The notes below the pieces were generated by a model. It was not told where the DNA came from and searched no databases. It saw nothing but the letters and a program-made list of their open reading frames with translations. DNA of 64,000 bases. Source: Bifidobacterium apousia. GTDB taxonomy: Bacteria; Actinomycetota; Actinomycetes; Actinomycetales; Bifidobacteriaceae. Made by a program: the position numbers and the translations under genes. The DNA lies in the NCBI RefSeq assembly GCF_007559275.1, contig NZ_VMHK01000002.1:434001-498000 (forward strand), written 5' to 3'. This document shows positions 54,258-64,000 of this stretch, piece by piece (the stretch's first letter is position 1; every line of letters starts with the position of its first letter).

Positions 54258-55784
54258 ATGAGTCAGTCTGTAGGGGCCGGGTCCATGCCCATGACCCTGG
54301 AAGAGGTCGTCGAATATGTGCACGGTCGGCTGGTCGAGGTCAGTCCTGGTCACGAATCCGACCAGCGGTCCGTGCGCATGCGGGTGGTGACCGACTCCCG
54401 TCAGGCCAAGCCCGATGGACTCTTCGTAGCCATCAAGGGCGAGCACGTGGATGGCCATGACTATGTTCCCGGCCTGGGAGCCAAGGGCTGCCGGGCGGCC
54501 CTAGTCGACCATCTCGTTCCGGGCGCTGACCTGCCCCAAATTCTTGTGGACGATACGGTTGACGCCTTGGGGCTGCTGGCCCGGGCCAGCATAGACCGTC
54601 GGCGCGCAGCGTCAGAACCCTTTACGGTAATTGGCATCACCGGATCCGTCGGCAAGACCACCACCAAGGATCTGCTGTCCTCTCTGCTGGCACTCCTGGG
54701 TCCGGTGGTGGCCCCTGTCGGGTCTTTCAACAACGAGATCGGCCTTCCTCTGACAGCCTTGGAGGTCGGGCCTGACACCCGGTATCTGGTGGCCGAGATG
54801 GGTGCCAACCACCTGGGTGAGATCGCCCGGCTGACCACAATGGTTCCTCCGGACATGGCTCTGGTCCTCAAGGTAGGAGTGGCCCACCTGGGCGAATTCG
54901 GCTCCGTGGATCGCATCGCCCAGGCCAAGAGCGAGATCGTGCAGGGTCTGGTGCCGGGCGGGACCGCCGTGCTCAACGCAGACGATTCCCGGGTGGCTGC
55001 CATGGCTGATCTGGCCTCTGGCCCTGTTCTGCGGTTTGGCATGGCCGCTGAGGACGGCGGTCAGGACCGCAGCCTGGACGGCTCGGCTCGCTACCTTGAC
55101 AGCGACAGCCTGGACAGGCCGGCCTTCGAGCTGCGTCTGCCTGGCCAGCAACCAGTGCGGTTGCGTCTGGGCATCCCGGGGCGGCACAATGTCATGAACG
55201 CCCTGGCTGCCGCCACGGTAGCCCACGCTCTGGGTCTGGACGCAGGGCGCATCGCCGATGAGCTGGGTCGACAGCGGCAGATCAGCCCGCATCGGATGGC
55301 CCTGTCTTCGGTCCGGCTGCCGGATGCCTCCTTCACCCTGATTGACGATTCCTTCAACGCCAATCCCGACTCCGTGCGGGCCGGTCTGGACGCTCTGGCC
55401 GCCTGGAGGGGATCCGACGGTCCGGTCTATCGTATAGCTGTCCTGGGGGTCATGCTTGAGCTGGGCGGCCAAGGGGAGCGGCTGCACCAGGAGATCGGCG
55501 CCTACTGCCGTCGGTTGGGCATTGATGCATTGGTCGCGGTGGGCTGCCGGGATCAGCAGATGGACGGGTTGGTTCATGCCCTTGTCCGTGGCGCTGGCGG
55601 CCTATCTGGTCGGAGTGAGGAACAGCCTGGGGCCATGCGCGTCCTCTTCGCCCAGGATGCTGACCAGGCCGATCACATGGTTCGCCGCCTATGCGCCAAG
55701 CATCCTGACCGGCAAAATCTTGTCCTGCTCAAGGGCTCGCACATGTCCGGCCTGTCCGGTCTGGCCGACCGGTGGCAGGGCTGA
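54258..55784 (+). CDS. murF: UDP-MurNAc-tripeptide:D-Ala-D-Ala ligase
   Basis: Adds D-Ala-D-Ala to the UDP-MurNAc-tripeptide. N-terminal VVTDSRQAKPDGLFVAIKGE, ATP loop GITGSVGKTTTKDLL, NNEIGLPLTAL, VAEMGANHLGEIA, NADDSR and C-terminal DDSFNANPDSVRAGL. 508 residues. ATG 54258 after GAGAGG; GTG 54252 possible. A true murE must lie elsewhere in the genome to supply its substrate. Confidence 0.95.
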   Translation: MSQSVGAGSMPMTLEEVVEYVHGRLVEVSPGHESDQRSVRMRVVTDSRQAKPDGLFVAIKGEHVDGHDYVPGLGAKGCRAALVDHLVPGADLPQILVDDTVDALGLLARASIDRRRAASEPFTVIGITGSVGKTTTKDLLSSLLALLGPVVAPVGSFNNEIGLPLTALEVGPDTRYLVAEMGANHLGEIARLTTMVPPDMALVLKVGVAHLGEFGSVDRIAQAKSEIVQGLVPGGTAVLNADDSRVAAMADLASGPVLRFGMAAEDGGQDRSLDGSARYLDSDSLDRPAFELRLPGQQPVRLRLGIPGRHNVMNALAAATVAHALGLDAGRIADELGRQRQISPHRMALSSVRLPDASFTLIDDSFNANPDSVRAGLDALAAWRGSDGPVYRIAVLGVMLELGGQGERLHQEIGAYCRRLGIDALVAVGCRDQQMDGLVHALVRGAGGLSGRSEEQPGAMRVLFAQDADQADHMVRRLCAKHPDRQNLVLLKGSHMSGLSGLADRWQG

Positions 55785-55858
55785 GCCATGAATCTGCTGG
55801 CATCCCCACAGCGGGGTAGAACGTTCAAGGACAGCATCCAAGAGTTGGAGTACACACT

Positions 55859-56962
55859 GTGATTGCCCTCATCATCGGAATCCTGGTCGCCCTGGTGGTG
55901 ACGCTGGCAGGCACCCCCCTGCTGATACGGCTGGTCCACCGTCTGCACTACGGCCAGTACATCCGCCAGGATGGGCCCAAGTCCCACCTGGTCAAGCGCG
56001 GCACCCCGACCATGGGCGGGCTGATCATCAACCTGGCCATCCTGCTGGGTTGGGCAGCCTCGGCGCTCTACCGCTACCTGTCGCGGGGGGAATCCGTGTC
56101 CCTGTCGGCCATGCTGGTGCTGTTCGCCATGCTCTCCATGGGCTTCCTGGGCTTCATCGACGACTTCGCCAAGGTGCGCAAGAAGCAGAACCTGGGCCTG
56201 TCGGTCAGGGCCAAGTTCATCGGCCAGTTCATACTGGCCACCATCTACGCGGTGCTGGCTCTGAAGCTGCCCACCAAGAACGGGTACCCCAGCGCCCAGG
56301 CGGGCATCTCCTTCGTGGAGCAGCCCATCATCGACTTCAGAATGGCAGGTAGCGTCCTGTCCGTGGTGCTGTTCATCATCTGGGTCAATCTGCTGATGAC
56401 GGCCTGGAGCAATGCGGTCAACCTGACTGACGGCCTTGACGGGCTGGCTTCAGGCTCCTCCATGATCGCCTTCGTGGGTTACACGGTCATCGCCTTCTGG
56501 GAAAGCTACCACTTGAAGGGCGGCAGCCATCCCGGCCATGCCTATGCGGTCTCCGATCCCCTGGACCTGGCCATCATCGCCTGCTGCGCGGCCGTGGCCT
56601 GCTTCGGCTTCCTCTGGTACAACACCAATCCGGCCTCCATCTTCATGGGCGACACCGGATCCTTGGCCCTGGGCGGGCTCTTCGCAGCCCTGTCCATCGC
56701 CACTCATACCGAGCTTCTGGCGGTCATCCTGGGCGGGCTCTTCGTGGGCGAGGCCGCCTCCGATGTCATCCAGGTGGGCTACTTCAAGCTCACCCACAAG
56801 CGGGTCTTCAAGATGGCGCCCATCCACCACCACTTCGAGCTGATGGGTTGGCAGGAGTCCAAGGTGGTTGTCCGGTTCTGGATGGTGGACCTGATCTTCG
56901 TCCTGCTGGCCCTGGTCTGCTTCTATGCAGACTGGGTGGTCCGCTCTGGGCTGCCCATCTGA
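55859..56962 (+). CDS. mraY: Phospho-MurNAc-pentapeptide transferase
   Basis: Integral membrane enzyme that forms lipid I from UDP-MurNAc-pentapeptide and undecaprenyl phosphate. Ten hydrophobic segments; DGPKSHLVKRGTPTMGG, MGFLGFIDDFAKV (Asp pair), NLTDGLDGLASG, FMGDTGSLALGG and MAPIHHHFELMGW. 367 residues. GTG 55859 with GGAG 9 nt upstream, 74 nt after murF. Confidence 0.96.
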   Translation: MIALIIGILVALVVTLAGTPLLIRLVHRLHYGQYIRQDGPKSHLVKRGTPTMGGLIINLAILLGWAASALYRYLSRGESVSLSAMLVLFAMLSMGFLGFIDDFAKVRKKQNLGLSVRAKFIGQFILATIYAVLALKLPTKNGYPSAQAGISFVEQPIIDFRMAGSVLSVVLFIIWVNLLMTAWSNAVNLTDGLDGLASGSSMIAFVGYTVIAFWESYHLKGGSHPGHAYAVSDPLDLAIIACCAAVACFGFLWYNTNPASIFMGDTGSLALGGLFAALSIATHTELLAVILGGLFVGEAASDVIQVGYFKLTHKRVFKMAPIHHHFELMGWQESKVVVRFWMVDLIFVLLALVCFYADWVVRSGLPI

Positions 56963-57041
56963 GCGCGTCCATTCACGGTACCGGACTTCGGCAGCCGGTA
57001 TCATGCCAAGCAGATGTCGGAGCTAGCGGAATGAGGTGTTC

Positions 57042-58481
57042 ATGGATATGGACTTGAGCCAGAAGCGGGTGCTGGTCGCCGGGCTGGGCATTTCCGGACG
57101 GAGCGTGGCCGCAGCCCTGCGAGGCCGGGCGGCCGGGGTGATCACTGTGGACCAGCGCGCCCCGCAGGCCGATCTTCATGACTTCGACCAGGTGGACTGG
57201 AGCCAGGTGGACCTGGTCATGGCCTCGCCCGTCTTCAATCCGCGCACCCCATTTATCCTTGAGGCGCAGCGTCGGGGCATCCCTGTGGTCAGCGAAGTGG
57301 AGATGGCTTGGATGCTGCGGGTGCCCGCAGCCCTGACCGGCCGGCCAGCCCCCTGGATCGGAATCACCGGCACCAATGGCAAGACATCGACCACCAGGAT
57401 GGTCGCCGCCATGATGCAGGCCAGCGGGTTCACGGCCCCTGCGGTGGGCAACATCGGCAAGGCCGTCTCCACAGCCGTTCTGGACTCCGACAACGACATG
57501 CTCTGCGTAGAGCTGAGCTCCTTCCAGCTGCACTTCACCTTCTCGCCGACCCTGGAGTGCGCGGCCATCACCAATCTGGCCGACGACCACCTGGACTGGC
57601 ACGGTGGCTTTGAGGCCTATGCGGCCGACAAGGCGCGCATCTACCGGGGCGTGCGCAAGGCCCTGGTCTACAACGCTGACGACTCCCGGGTCTCTGAACT
57701 GGCCAGGCAGGCGCAGCCAGCCCCAGGCTGCCGACGTGTGGGGTTCACCCTGGGTCGGCCCGAGCCTGGGCAGTTGGGCGTAGAGGATGGCTGGGTCATA
57801 GACCGCAGCGGATTGACCGGTCATGACTTTGAGGAGGGCGTCAGGCTGGTCCGGGTGGCCGACCTGACGGATCTGTGCGAGCCTGACGGCACGGTCTACC
57901 CCCATCTGCTGGCTGATGCCCTCTGCGCCCTGGCTCTGGCCCTGGGTGCTGGGGCCAAGGTCGACGCGGCCATCGAAGCCATGCGTGCTTTCACCCCTGG
58001 CGACCACAGGATCAGTACGGTGGCCACCCTGGGCCAGGGTTCGCAGGCCATCCGTTTTGTCGACGACTCCAAGGCCACCAACGCCCATGCCGCCGAGGCC
58101 TCCCTGGCCAGCTACCATGACGGCCAGGTGGTCTGGCTGGCCGGCGGGTTGGCCAAGGGCGCCCGCTTTGACGATCTGGTCCGGTCCCGCAGGTCCAAGC
58201 TGGCTGCAGCCGTGATCATCGGCCGGGATCAGCAGCCCATGGCCCAGGCCATCAAGGACCAGGCGCCCGATCTGCCGGTTACCCTGATCGACCCTGGTGC
58301 CAGCGATCAGGTTATGGCCCGGGCCATCCGTGCAGCCGGCTCCTACGCAAAGCCCGGCCAGGTGGTTCTGCTGGCCCCCGCCTGCGCCTCCATGGACCAG
58401 TTCGCCTCCTATGCCGACCGGGGTGACCAGTTTGCCCAGCAGGCCGAACAGTGGGTCCACGAGCATGAAGCGCGACACTGA
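57042..58481 (+). CDS. murD: UDP-MurNAc-L-alanine:D-glutamate ligase
   Basis: Adds D-Glu to UDP-MurNAc-L-Ala. N-terminal [22 protein letters not shown] loop [44 protein letters not shown], and C-terminal [13 protein letters not shown]. 479 residues from ATG 57042 (GAGG 5 nt upstream); ATG 57048 is also possible. The ftsW start lies inside its last codons (17-nt overlap). Confidence 0.95.
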   Translation: MDMDLSQKRVLVAGLGISGRSVAAALRGRAAGVITVDQRAPQADLHDFDQVDWSQVDLVMASPVFNPRTPFILEAQRRGIPVVSEVEMAWMLRVPAALTGRPAPWIGITGTNGKTSTTRMVAAMMQASGFTAPAVGNIGKAVSTAVLDSDNDMLCVELSSFQLHFTFSPTLECAAITNLADDHLDWHGGFEAYAADKARIYRGVRKALVYNADDSRVSELARQAQPAPGCRRVGFTLGRPEPGQLGVEDGWVIDRSGLTGHDFEEGVRLVRVADLTDLCEPDGTVYPHLLADALCALALALGAGAKVDAAIEAMRAFTPGDHRISTVATLGQGSQAIRFVDDSKATNAHAAEASLASYHDGQVVWLAGGLAKGARFDDLVRSRRSKLAAAVIIGRDQQPMAQAIKDQAPDLPVTLIDPGASDQVMARAIRAAGSYAKPGQVVLLAPACASMDQFASYADRGDQFAQQAEQWVHEHEARH

Positions 58482-59688
58482 TCCGCACAAGGCTCCCTCC
58501 CGGGGGTCTGGCGGCAAGGGGGACTACCGGGGCTGGCGGGCCATTCTCAACCCGCTCTGGTGCTACTACGGCTTTTTGGCCACAGTCGTCGCCACCACGG
58601 TTTTCGGCCTGATGATGGTCTTTTCCTCCTCGGCTGTGGATCTGGTGGCCCAGGGCAGCTCTCCCTGGAGCCAGGTTATTCGTCAGAGCATATACGCCGT
58701 GGTGGGGCTGTTGCTGGCCCTTTTGGCCGTGAGGATCAGCATCGACCGCTACCGGAGCTGGAGTACCGGGTTTCTGATTGTCAGCCAGGGTATTCAGCTG
58801 CTGACGCGTACTCCCCTGGGGCGGTCCGCCAACGGCAATGAGGGCTGGATCTCGGTGGGGGGCATCTCCATGCAGCCAGCCGAGCTGCTCAAACTGGCCC
58901 TGTGCCTGTGGCTGCCACAGGCCCTGATCGAAGCCCAACGGCAGGTTGGCAAGGATTCCGACCTGAAGAGCCTGGCCAAGGCCTATGCCAAGCCTGCCGC
59001 CGGTTTTATCGTCAGTTTCCTGCTGATCATGCTGGGCAAGGATCTGGGAACGGCCATGATCATCGTCATCATCGGCTTCGTGGCCTTCCTGGTCTCGGGC
59101 TTCCCCCTGCGCTGGCTGCTCAGCCTGGCAGTTCTGGGGATGGCCGCGGTCATCGGCTTTTCGGTCTACGGCAATAGCAACCGGACCCAGCGGATCATGG
59201 CCGCCTACGGCAAGTGCTCGGCGGATGACATTCAGGGTGTCTGCTACCAGTCCATCCACGGACTGTATGCCATGGCCTCGGGGGGCCTGACCGGGGTCGG
59301 GCTGGGCAACTCCAGGGAGAAGTGGAACTACCTGCCCGAGGCGCACAATGACTTCATCTTCGCTGTCATCGGCGAGGAGCTGGGCTTTGTAGGGGCGGCC
59401 ATGCTTATTCTGGTCTTCGTGGTCATGGGCTGGTGCATGCTGAGGATCGCCCTGACCACCAGGAACCGGTATGCGGGCATGGTGCTGATCTGCCTGGATG
59501 TATGGCTGGTGGGTCAAGCCCTGGTCAACATCTGCGTGGTTCTGGGCCTGTTGCCGGTCATCGGCCTGCCCCTGCCCTTCGTGTCGGCTGGAGGGACCGC
59601 CCTGATCTCCTGCCTGGCTTCGGCCGGGGTGGCCCTGCAGATGATTCGGACTCAGCCGGACGTGAAGGCGGCCACGGACGGGTCATGA
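58465..59688 (+). CDS. ftsW: Septal peptidoglycan glycosyltransferase FtsW (SEDS family)
   Basis: Polymerises lipid II at the septum together with FtsI. Ten hydrophobic segments; [32 protein letters not shown], the long extracellular loop ending [18 protein letters not shown], and [14 protein letters not shown]. 407 residues from ATG 58465, inside the murD 3' end. The loop includes a [10 protein letters not shown] cysteine pair, possibly a disulfide. Confidence 0.94.
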   Translation: MKRDTDPHKAPSRGSGGKGDYRGWRAILNPLWCYYGFLATVVATTVFGLMMVFSSSAVDLVAQGSSPWSQVIRQSIYAVVGLLLALLAVRISIDRYRSWSTGFLIVSQGIQLLTRTPLGRSANGNEGWISVGGISMQPAELLKLALCLWLPQALIEAQRQVGKDSDLKSLAKAYAKPAAGFIVSFLLIMLGKDLGTAMIIVIIGFVAFLVSGFPLRWLLSLAVLGMAAVIGFSVYGNSNRTQRIMAAYGKCSADDIQGVCYQSIHGLYAMASGGLTGVGLGNSREKWNYLPEAHNDFIFAVIGEELGFVGAAMLILVFVVMGWCMLRIALTTRNRYAGMVLICLDVWLVGQALVNICVVLGLLPVIGLPLPFVSAGGTALISCLASAGVALQMIRTQPDVKAATDGS

Positions 59689-59728
59689 GATATGGAATGG
59701 ATATGGCGGAAAGGAAGCGGATTCAGGG

Positions 59729-60991
59729 ATGACGACAGCGACGAGGACCGAGAGCGGGATGCCTGGGGACGACCAGGAGCATGCCGGTAAGGGCGCTGGT
59801 CCCCATCTGGTGCTGGCCGGTGGTGGGACGGCAGGGCATGTCAACCCCCTGCTCAGTGTGGCTGCGGCCATTCGGGAACGCTGTCCCCAGGCGGCTGTCA
59901 GCGTGATCGGTACTGCTGTCGGGCTGGAGCACGACCTGGTGCCGGCCGCCGGCCTTCCCTTGGATCTGATTGAGAAGGTGCCCTTCCCTCGTCGTCCCAA
60001 TAAAGCTGCCCTGGACTTCCCCCGGCGTTGGCGGCATGAGGTGAAGCGTGTCCGAGGGTATTTGCAGGATCGGTCGGCCGACCTGGTGGTAGGTTTTGGC
60101 GGCTATGCCTCGGCGCCGGCCTACAGGGCTGCACGGAACCTGGGCCTGCCCATCGTCGTCCACGAGCAGAACGCCCGGGCAGGCATGGCCAACAAACTGG
60201 GTGCTCGCTGGGCTGATTTCGTAGGCACGGCTTATGAGGATACCGGTATCCGAGCCCGGGCCGGAGTGCCTGTGCGCCGCGTGGGTCTTCCCCTGCGGCC
60301 GGCCATCGCCCGACTGGCCAAGCAGATGGAGGCTGATCCCTCGGGCGCTCGCAGGAAGTCCGCACAGTCCTTGGGTCTGGATCCCGATAGGCCCATCCTG
60401 CTGGTCACCGGGGGTTCCCTGGGCGCGCTCAGCCTGAATAAGGCGGTGGCTGGCGCGGCCCGGCAACTATTGGAGCGAACCCAGGTCATCCATCTGACTG
60501 GTCGTGGCAAGGCCGACCAGGTCAGAGAGCAGGTGGCGGCTGATCTGGGCGATGCGGCCATCAACGATTTGGACCCGGCCCACCAGGGCCGGGGGGACTA
60601 CCACATGGCCGAATACTTGGAGCGGATCGATCTGGCCTTCGCCTGCGCCGATCTGGTGGTCTGCAGGGCTGGTGCCGGCTCTGTCAGCGAGCTGGCCGCC
60701 CTGGGGGTGCCCGCCGTCTACGTGCCCCTGCCCATCGGCAACGGCGAGCAGCGATTCAACGCCCAGCCAGTGGTTCAGGCCGGGGGAGGGCTCATGGTCG
60801 ATGATGCGGCGCTGGACGCCAAATGGGTGGCCCAGCACGTCCCTGCTCTTATGGCTGATAAGGATAGGCTGGCTGACATGCGCAGCCGGGCCTGGGGGTA
60901 CGGGATTCGCGACGCTGCCCAGGTGATGGCTGAGCAGATCCTGACCATGGCCGACCAACACCTTGCCCGCAAGGACTCTGGGAGGGCCTAA
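59729..60991 (+). CDS. murG: Lipid II synthase (UDP-GlcNAc transferase MurG)
   Basis: Adds GlcNAc to lipid I on the inner membrane face, making lipid [60 protein letters not shown] and the donor-site stretch [20 protein letters not shown]. 420 residues including a ~25-residue polar lead; GGAAG lies 11 nt before ATG 59729. Confidence 0.95.
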   Translation: MTTATRTESGMPGDDQEHAGKGAGPHLVLAGGGTAGHVNPLLSVAAAIRERCPQAAVSVIGTAVGLEHDLVPAAGLPLDLIEKVPFPRRPNKAALDFPRRWRHEVKRVRGYLQDRSADLVVGFGGYASAPAYRAARNLGLPIVVHEQNARAGMANKLGARWADFVGTAYEDTGIRARAGVPVRRVGLPLRPAIARLAKQMEADPSGARRKSAQSLGLDPDRPILLVTGGSLGALSLNKAVAGAARQLLERTQVIHLTGRGKADQVREQVAADLGDAAINDLDPAHQGRGDYHMAEYLERIDLAFACADLVVCRAGAGSVSELAALGVPAVYVPLPIGNGEQRFNAQPVVQAGGGLMVDDAALDAKWVAQHVPALMADKDRLADMRSRAWGYGIRDAAQVMAEQILTMADQHLARKDSGRA

Positions 60992-61064
60992 TCGGGCATA
61001 ATGGAGGCAGGCGACGGGCGACCGTCCTGAACGGTCCTGAACTGTTGGAGGAGATGCAACTACT

Positions 61065-62699
61065 GTGCCCAAGCATGAATTGAATACTGTGCCCGGTCGG
61101 CAGGACGGCGGCGACCGGTCCCTGCCGGTTCTGGACCCCTGCCTGCCTGCCTTGGCCCGAGCCGGAGTGCGCGACCCCAGGGATTTGGGGCCCACCCACT
61201 TCATCGGCATCGGCGGGGCCGGGATGAGCGTGCTGGCCGAGATGCTCCACCAGGAGGGGGTGCAGGTCTCAGGCTCCGACCGCGCCGAGGGGGACAAGAC
61301 CCGCCGTCTGCGTCAGCTGGGAATCCCGGTCGCCATCGGTCAGGACGCCAGCAACGTGGCCGGGGCCCGCACGGTGGTCTGGTCCAGTGCCATCAAGCCC
61401 GACAATCCCGAGATTCTGGCAGCTCGCGAGGCCGGCGCCCGGCTGGTCCATCGCAGTGACATTCTGGCCCTGCTCATGGCCTCCAGAATCTCAGTCACCG
61501 TGGCCGGTGCCCATGGCAAGACCACCACCAGCGCGCTCTTGGCCCACCTGCTGACCAAGGGCGGCCAGGGGGATCTGGCCGATCCCAGCTACGCCATCGG
61601 GGGCAGCCTTCAGAGCGGCCAGGGGCCCATGGACGGGGGGCATGTGGGATCCGGACGGGTCCTGGTGGCCGAGGCGGACGAGTCCGACGGCAGCTTTGGC
61701 AAGTACACTCCCGACATCGCCATCATCACCAACGTGGAGCCCGACCATCTGGACCACTACGGCACGGCTGACGCCTTCCACCAGGCCTTCGTGGAACATG
61801 CCCGGCATGCCCGCCGCTTCCTGGTGGTCTGCGGGGACGACCAGGGCGCTCTGGAGGTGCTGCGGCGGCTGCACGGGGACTGCCAGGCCAAGATCATCGT
61901 CTATGCCTCGGATCCCCAGCTGAATATGGACTCTTTGCCCGGGGTCCTCGGCCTGGTTCGCATCGAGTCCGAGTCCGAAAGCAGCGGCAGCGGTCGTGAG
62001 CATTGCCGTTTGGCTCTCCCGGCGCAGGTGTTTCAGGCAGCAGGGTTGGATGCCGGCAAGCCGCTCGAATTGCAGGTGGACTTGGCGATTCCCGGCATTC
62101 ACAATGCCCGCAATGCAGCCGCGGCCATCATCGCCGCCATCCTGTTGGGAATGGATCCCGATGCAGCCGCCGCTTCTGCAGCCGACTTCCGTGGGGCCTC
62201 TCGACGCTTCGAGATCCGCGGAATCCAGCATGGGGTCACCGTAGTTGATGATTACGCCCATCATCCTACGGAGATCGCCGCCCTGCTGACCGCCGCCAGA
62301 CGGCGTTATCCGGGGCGGACCATCAGGGTGCTCTTCCAGCCTCATCTGTATTCGCGAACGGCCATCTTTGCTGACCGGTTCGCAGATGCTTTGTCCCTGG
62401 CGGACGATGTGACCGTAACCGACATCTTCCCCGCCCGCGAGCTGGCCAGCGATTTTCCGGGCGTGGATGCCGGGACCATCCCTGCCGCCGCTCGCAAGGC
62501 ATCGAACCATGAGTCCCAGGATTCCGGGAAGAGGTCGACCGGAGCTGTCTTCCGGGCCTGCCCGGACATGCATCAGGCAGCTCTGGATCTGGCCGGGCGG
62601 GCAGAGCCGGGGGATGTGATCCTGACTGTGGGCGCCGGCGATGTCACCGCCATGGGACCGGTCATTCTTGACAAGCTTGCTGAACGGGACGAGCAGTGA
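61065..62699 (+). CDS. murC: UDP-MurNAc:L-alanine ligase
   Basis: First amino-acid addition to UDP-MurNAc. FIGIGGAGMSVLAEML, VVWSSAIKPDNPEI, ATP loop VAGAHGKTTTSALL, VAEADESDGSF, TNVEPDHLDHYG, and DDYAHHPTEIAALL with LFQPHLYSRTAIF. 544 residues, somewhat long from a ~40-residue N-terminal lead and a linker near 475-500. GTG 61065 with GGAGGAG ~10 nt upstream. A CATAAT -10-like element lies in the 73-nt gap after murG. Overlaps ftsQ by 4 nt (GTGA). Confidence 0.95.
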   Translation: MPKHELNTVPGRQDGGDRSLPVLDPCLPALARAGVRDPRDLGPTHFIGIGGAGMSVLAEMLHQEGVQVSGSDRAEGDKTRRLRQLGIPVAIGQDASNVAGARTVVWSSAIKPDNPEILAAREAGARLVHRSDILALLMASRISVTVAGAHGKTTTSALLAHLLTKGGQGDLADPSYAIGGSLQSGQGPMDGGHVGSGRVLVAEADESDGSFGKYTPDIAIITNVEPDHLDHYGTADAFHQAFVEHARHARRFLVVCGDDQGALEVLRRLHGDCQAKIIVYASDPQLNMDSLPGVLGLVRIESESESSGSGREHCRLALPAQVFQAAGLDAGKPLELQVDLAIPGIHNARNAAAAIIAAILLGMDPDAAAASAADFRGASRRFEIRGIQHGVTVVDDYAHHPTEIAALLTAARRRYPGRTIRVLFQPHLYSRTAIFADRFADALSLADDVTVTDIFPARELASDFPGVDAGTIPAAARKASNHESQDSGKRSTGAVFRACPDMHQAALDLAGRAEPGDVILTVGAGDVTAMGPVILDKLAERDEQ

Positions 62700-63961
62700 A
62701 GACCGGCAAGGGTCGCAGCGCCTCCGGCGGAGCCTCTTCCAGAAGCAGGGCCGTTCGGGCTGCCAAGGCCGCACGGACAGCCCGGTCTGGGCGCACCACC
62801 AAGCCTTTGGGAGAGGAACCGCAGACCGGCAGAACCGCCAGATCGGGCAGGTCGGCCGCTTCCGATGCTGCGGGATTGGCAGGTCGCCGGTCCAAGGCTG
62901 AAAAGACAGGCGGCAGGGGCAGGCGTCTCAAGCGGTCCAAGCGTCTCAAGGGTCGTCCCAATCGTGCCAAGAATGCAGGCGGCTCCAGGACACGTAGCCC
63001 AAGGTCGGCCTCTTCATCCTCCCGCTCTCTAGTCAAAGGCAGCAGCGCCTCAGCCTCCAAGTCTGTGACATCCAAGTCTGCAGAATCTCGTTCGACGAGT
63101 TCGGCCGGCGGATTCGTCGATGCCCGGACCATACCGCCGGACCGACCCGTCTCAGGCAGGATTGGCACCGACCAGGAGGATCAGGGGCTGGGGATCTTCG
63201 TACGGCCCAAGGTTCTGGACTTTCAGGCCCGGGTGCGCGAGAAGAAGAAGGTCAGTCGCAGGCTGGTCCTGATCCGGACAGGTGTCGTGCTCTTGGTCAT
63301 GGCTCTGATAGCAGGACTGGCATGGTTGTTCTTTCTCTCTCCGGTCTTCCGCCTACAGACTGACAAGATCGGTGTCAGCGGCGGCAATGCCTGGGTGTCC
63401 AACGATAGGGTGGCTTCAATCGTGGCCCGTCAGGGGGATCGCTCATTGTTGCTGATTTCCACCAATGGCGTTGAGGAGGAGATCAGCGGCATGGCCGGGG
63501 TGACCGATGCCAAGGTCCGCAAGAGTTTTCCGCACGGTCTGGAGGTGAGCTTCGATGCCCAGGAGCCCACTGCGGTCTTCAAGGATGCACAGGACAAACT
63601 GACGGCCGTAGACAGACAGGGAAGGGTGCTCAATACTGTGTCCAAGCCGGTGAAGGGAGTGCCGGTCATCCAGGTGTCCACCGTCAATCGTGCCCAGCAG
63701 GATCAGGCGGTCAGGCAGACCCTGCGGATATTGTCGACCATGCCCGAGGCCATGCGCCATTCGGTGACCAAGGTGACTGCGGAAACCCAGGACTCCATCA
63801 CCACCGAGCTGGACCAGGGCAAACATGTCATCATCTGGGGCGACGGCTCCGACCTGAAGCTCAAGCAGGCAGTGGTCGACAAGATCATCAACGATCCATC
63901 CAAGATCGGCGACAAGCATCAGTTGGATGTGTCAGCGCCCCTGCGGCCCATCGTCAAATAG
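62696..63961 (+). CDS. ftsQ: Division protein FtsQ with long basic N-terminal extension
   Basis: 421 residues. A ~188-residue cytoplasmic part, very rich in Arg, Lys, Ser and Ala over the first ~135 residues; one membrane helix (~189-213); then the POTRA domain (VFRLQTDKIGVSGGNAWVS) and FtsQ beta domain with the typical RKSFPHGLEVSF and VDRQGRVL. Most FtsQ proteins have far shorter N-termini. GTG start overlaps murC. Last gene of the dcw cluster here; ftsZ does not follow. Confidence 0.9.
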   Translation: MKTGKGRSASGGASSRSRAVRAAKAARTARSGRTTKPLGEEPQTGRTARSGRSAASDAAGLAGRRSKAEKTGGRGRRLKRSKRLKGRPNRAKNAGGSRTRSPRSASSSSRSLVKGSSASASKSVTSKSAESRSTSSAGGFVDARTIPPDRPVSGRIGTDQEDQGLGIFVRPKVLDFQARVREKKKVSRRLVLIRTGVVLLVMALIAGLAWLFFLSPVFRLQTDKIGVSGGNAWVSNDRVASIVARQGDRSLLLISTNGVEEEISGMAGVTDAKVRKSFPHGLEVSFDAQEPTAVFKDAQDKLTAVDRQGRVLNTVSKPVKGVPVIQVSTVNRAQQDQAVRQTLRILSTMPEAMRHSVTKVTAETQDSITTELDQGKHVIIWGDGSDLKLKQAVVDKIINDPSKIGDKHQLDVSAPLRPIVK

Positions 63962-63990
63962 CTGATGAAGAAGCTGTCGGCTTCATCAGC
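63961..63990 (+). terminator. Hairpin ending the dcw cluster
   Basis: Perfect 10-bp stem GCTGATGAAG/CTTCATCAGC with a 10-nt loop, starting at the last base of the ftsQ stop codon. Any T-run would lie at or beyond the window end. Confidence 0.6.
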
Positions 63991-64000
63991 CTGTCGGTGT

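Overview
The window is high-GC, densely packed chromosomal DNA from an actinobacterium. Gene content and order point to the family Bifidobacteriaceae, most likely Bifidobacterium: a split dcw cluster, a hisD-hisC-hisB-orf-hisH-hisA-glnA block, lexA/LysM/nrdR beside L-lactate dehydrogenase, and a sucrose hydrolase/permease/LacI locus. The species cannot be fixed from sequence alone. No phage, insertion sequence, CRISPR array or rRNA was seen; there is one tRNA.

Layout. 1-1332: 5' part of a DHA2-type MFS exporter (minus strand) with a strong promoter that carries a palindrome in its spacer. 1464-1537: tRNA-Val(TAC). 1639-9141: a four-motif DivIVA-like protein, dxr and ispG (MEP isoprenoid pathway), a membrane-anchored alpha/beta hydrolase, recO and uppS; dxr, ispG and uppS all feed the undecaprenyl carrier used in wall synthesis. 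9142-16526: an accessory metabolic islet with an M20 amidohydrolase plus MFS transporter, then a minus-strand sucrose module (cscA, cscB, cscR) with tandem LacI-type operators. 16527-19743: thiamine-binding protein, glyS, dusB. 19975-24827: ftsZ, sepF, yggT, wag31/divIVA, lspA and an RluD-family synthase, the part of the division cluster that lies apart from the dcw cluster. 24871-35401: dnaE, the histidine genes and a GlnA2-type glutamine synthetase. 35411-41024 (minus): a cysteine-rich secreted protein, hrpA and an RsmC-like methyltransferase. 41160-46815: hflX, ldh, a CDF metal exporter, lexA, a LysM division-inhibitor candidate and nrdR. 46966-49200 (minus): HelD-like helicase. 49478-63961: the main dcw cluster mraZ-rsmH-ftsL-ftsI-(murE-like)-murF-mraY-murD-ftsW-murG-murC-ftsQ, ending at a hairpin.

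How the genes work together. Most of the window serves envelope growth and division: isoprenoid carrier supply, cytoplasmic and lipid-linked peptidoglycan precursors, septal transpeptidase and polymerase, Z-ring proteins and polar growth. lexA and the LysM protein form a checkpoint that links DNA damage to division.

The points most worth a second look are: (1) the 293-residue gene in the murE slot of the dcw cluster, which looks like a MurE-derived pseudoenzyme lacking both the ATP-binding loop and the ligase C-terminal domain; (2) a four-copy DivIVA-motif protein; (3) the SOS-controlled LysM protein divergent from lexA; (4) several starts with a -10 hexamer 6-7 nt before the start codon and no Shine-Dalgarno, suggesting leaderless mRNAs; (5) an M20 hydrolase/MFS pair behind a perfect palindrome; (6) an unexplained conserved-looking gene inside the histidine block.
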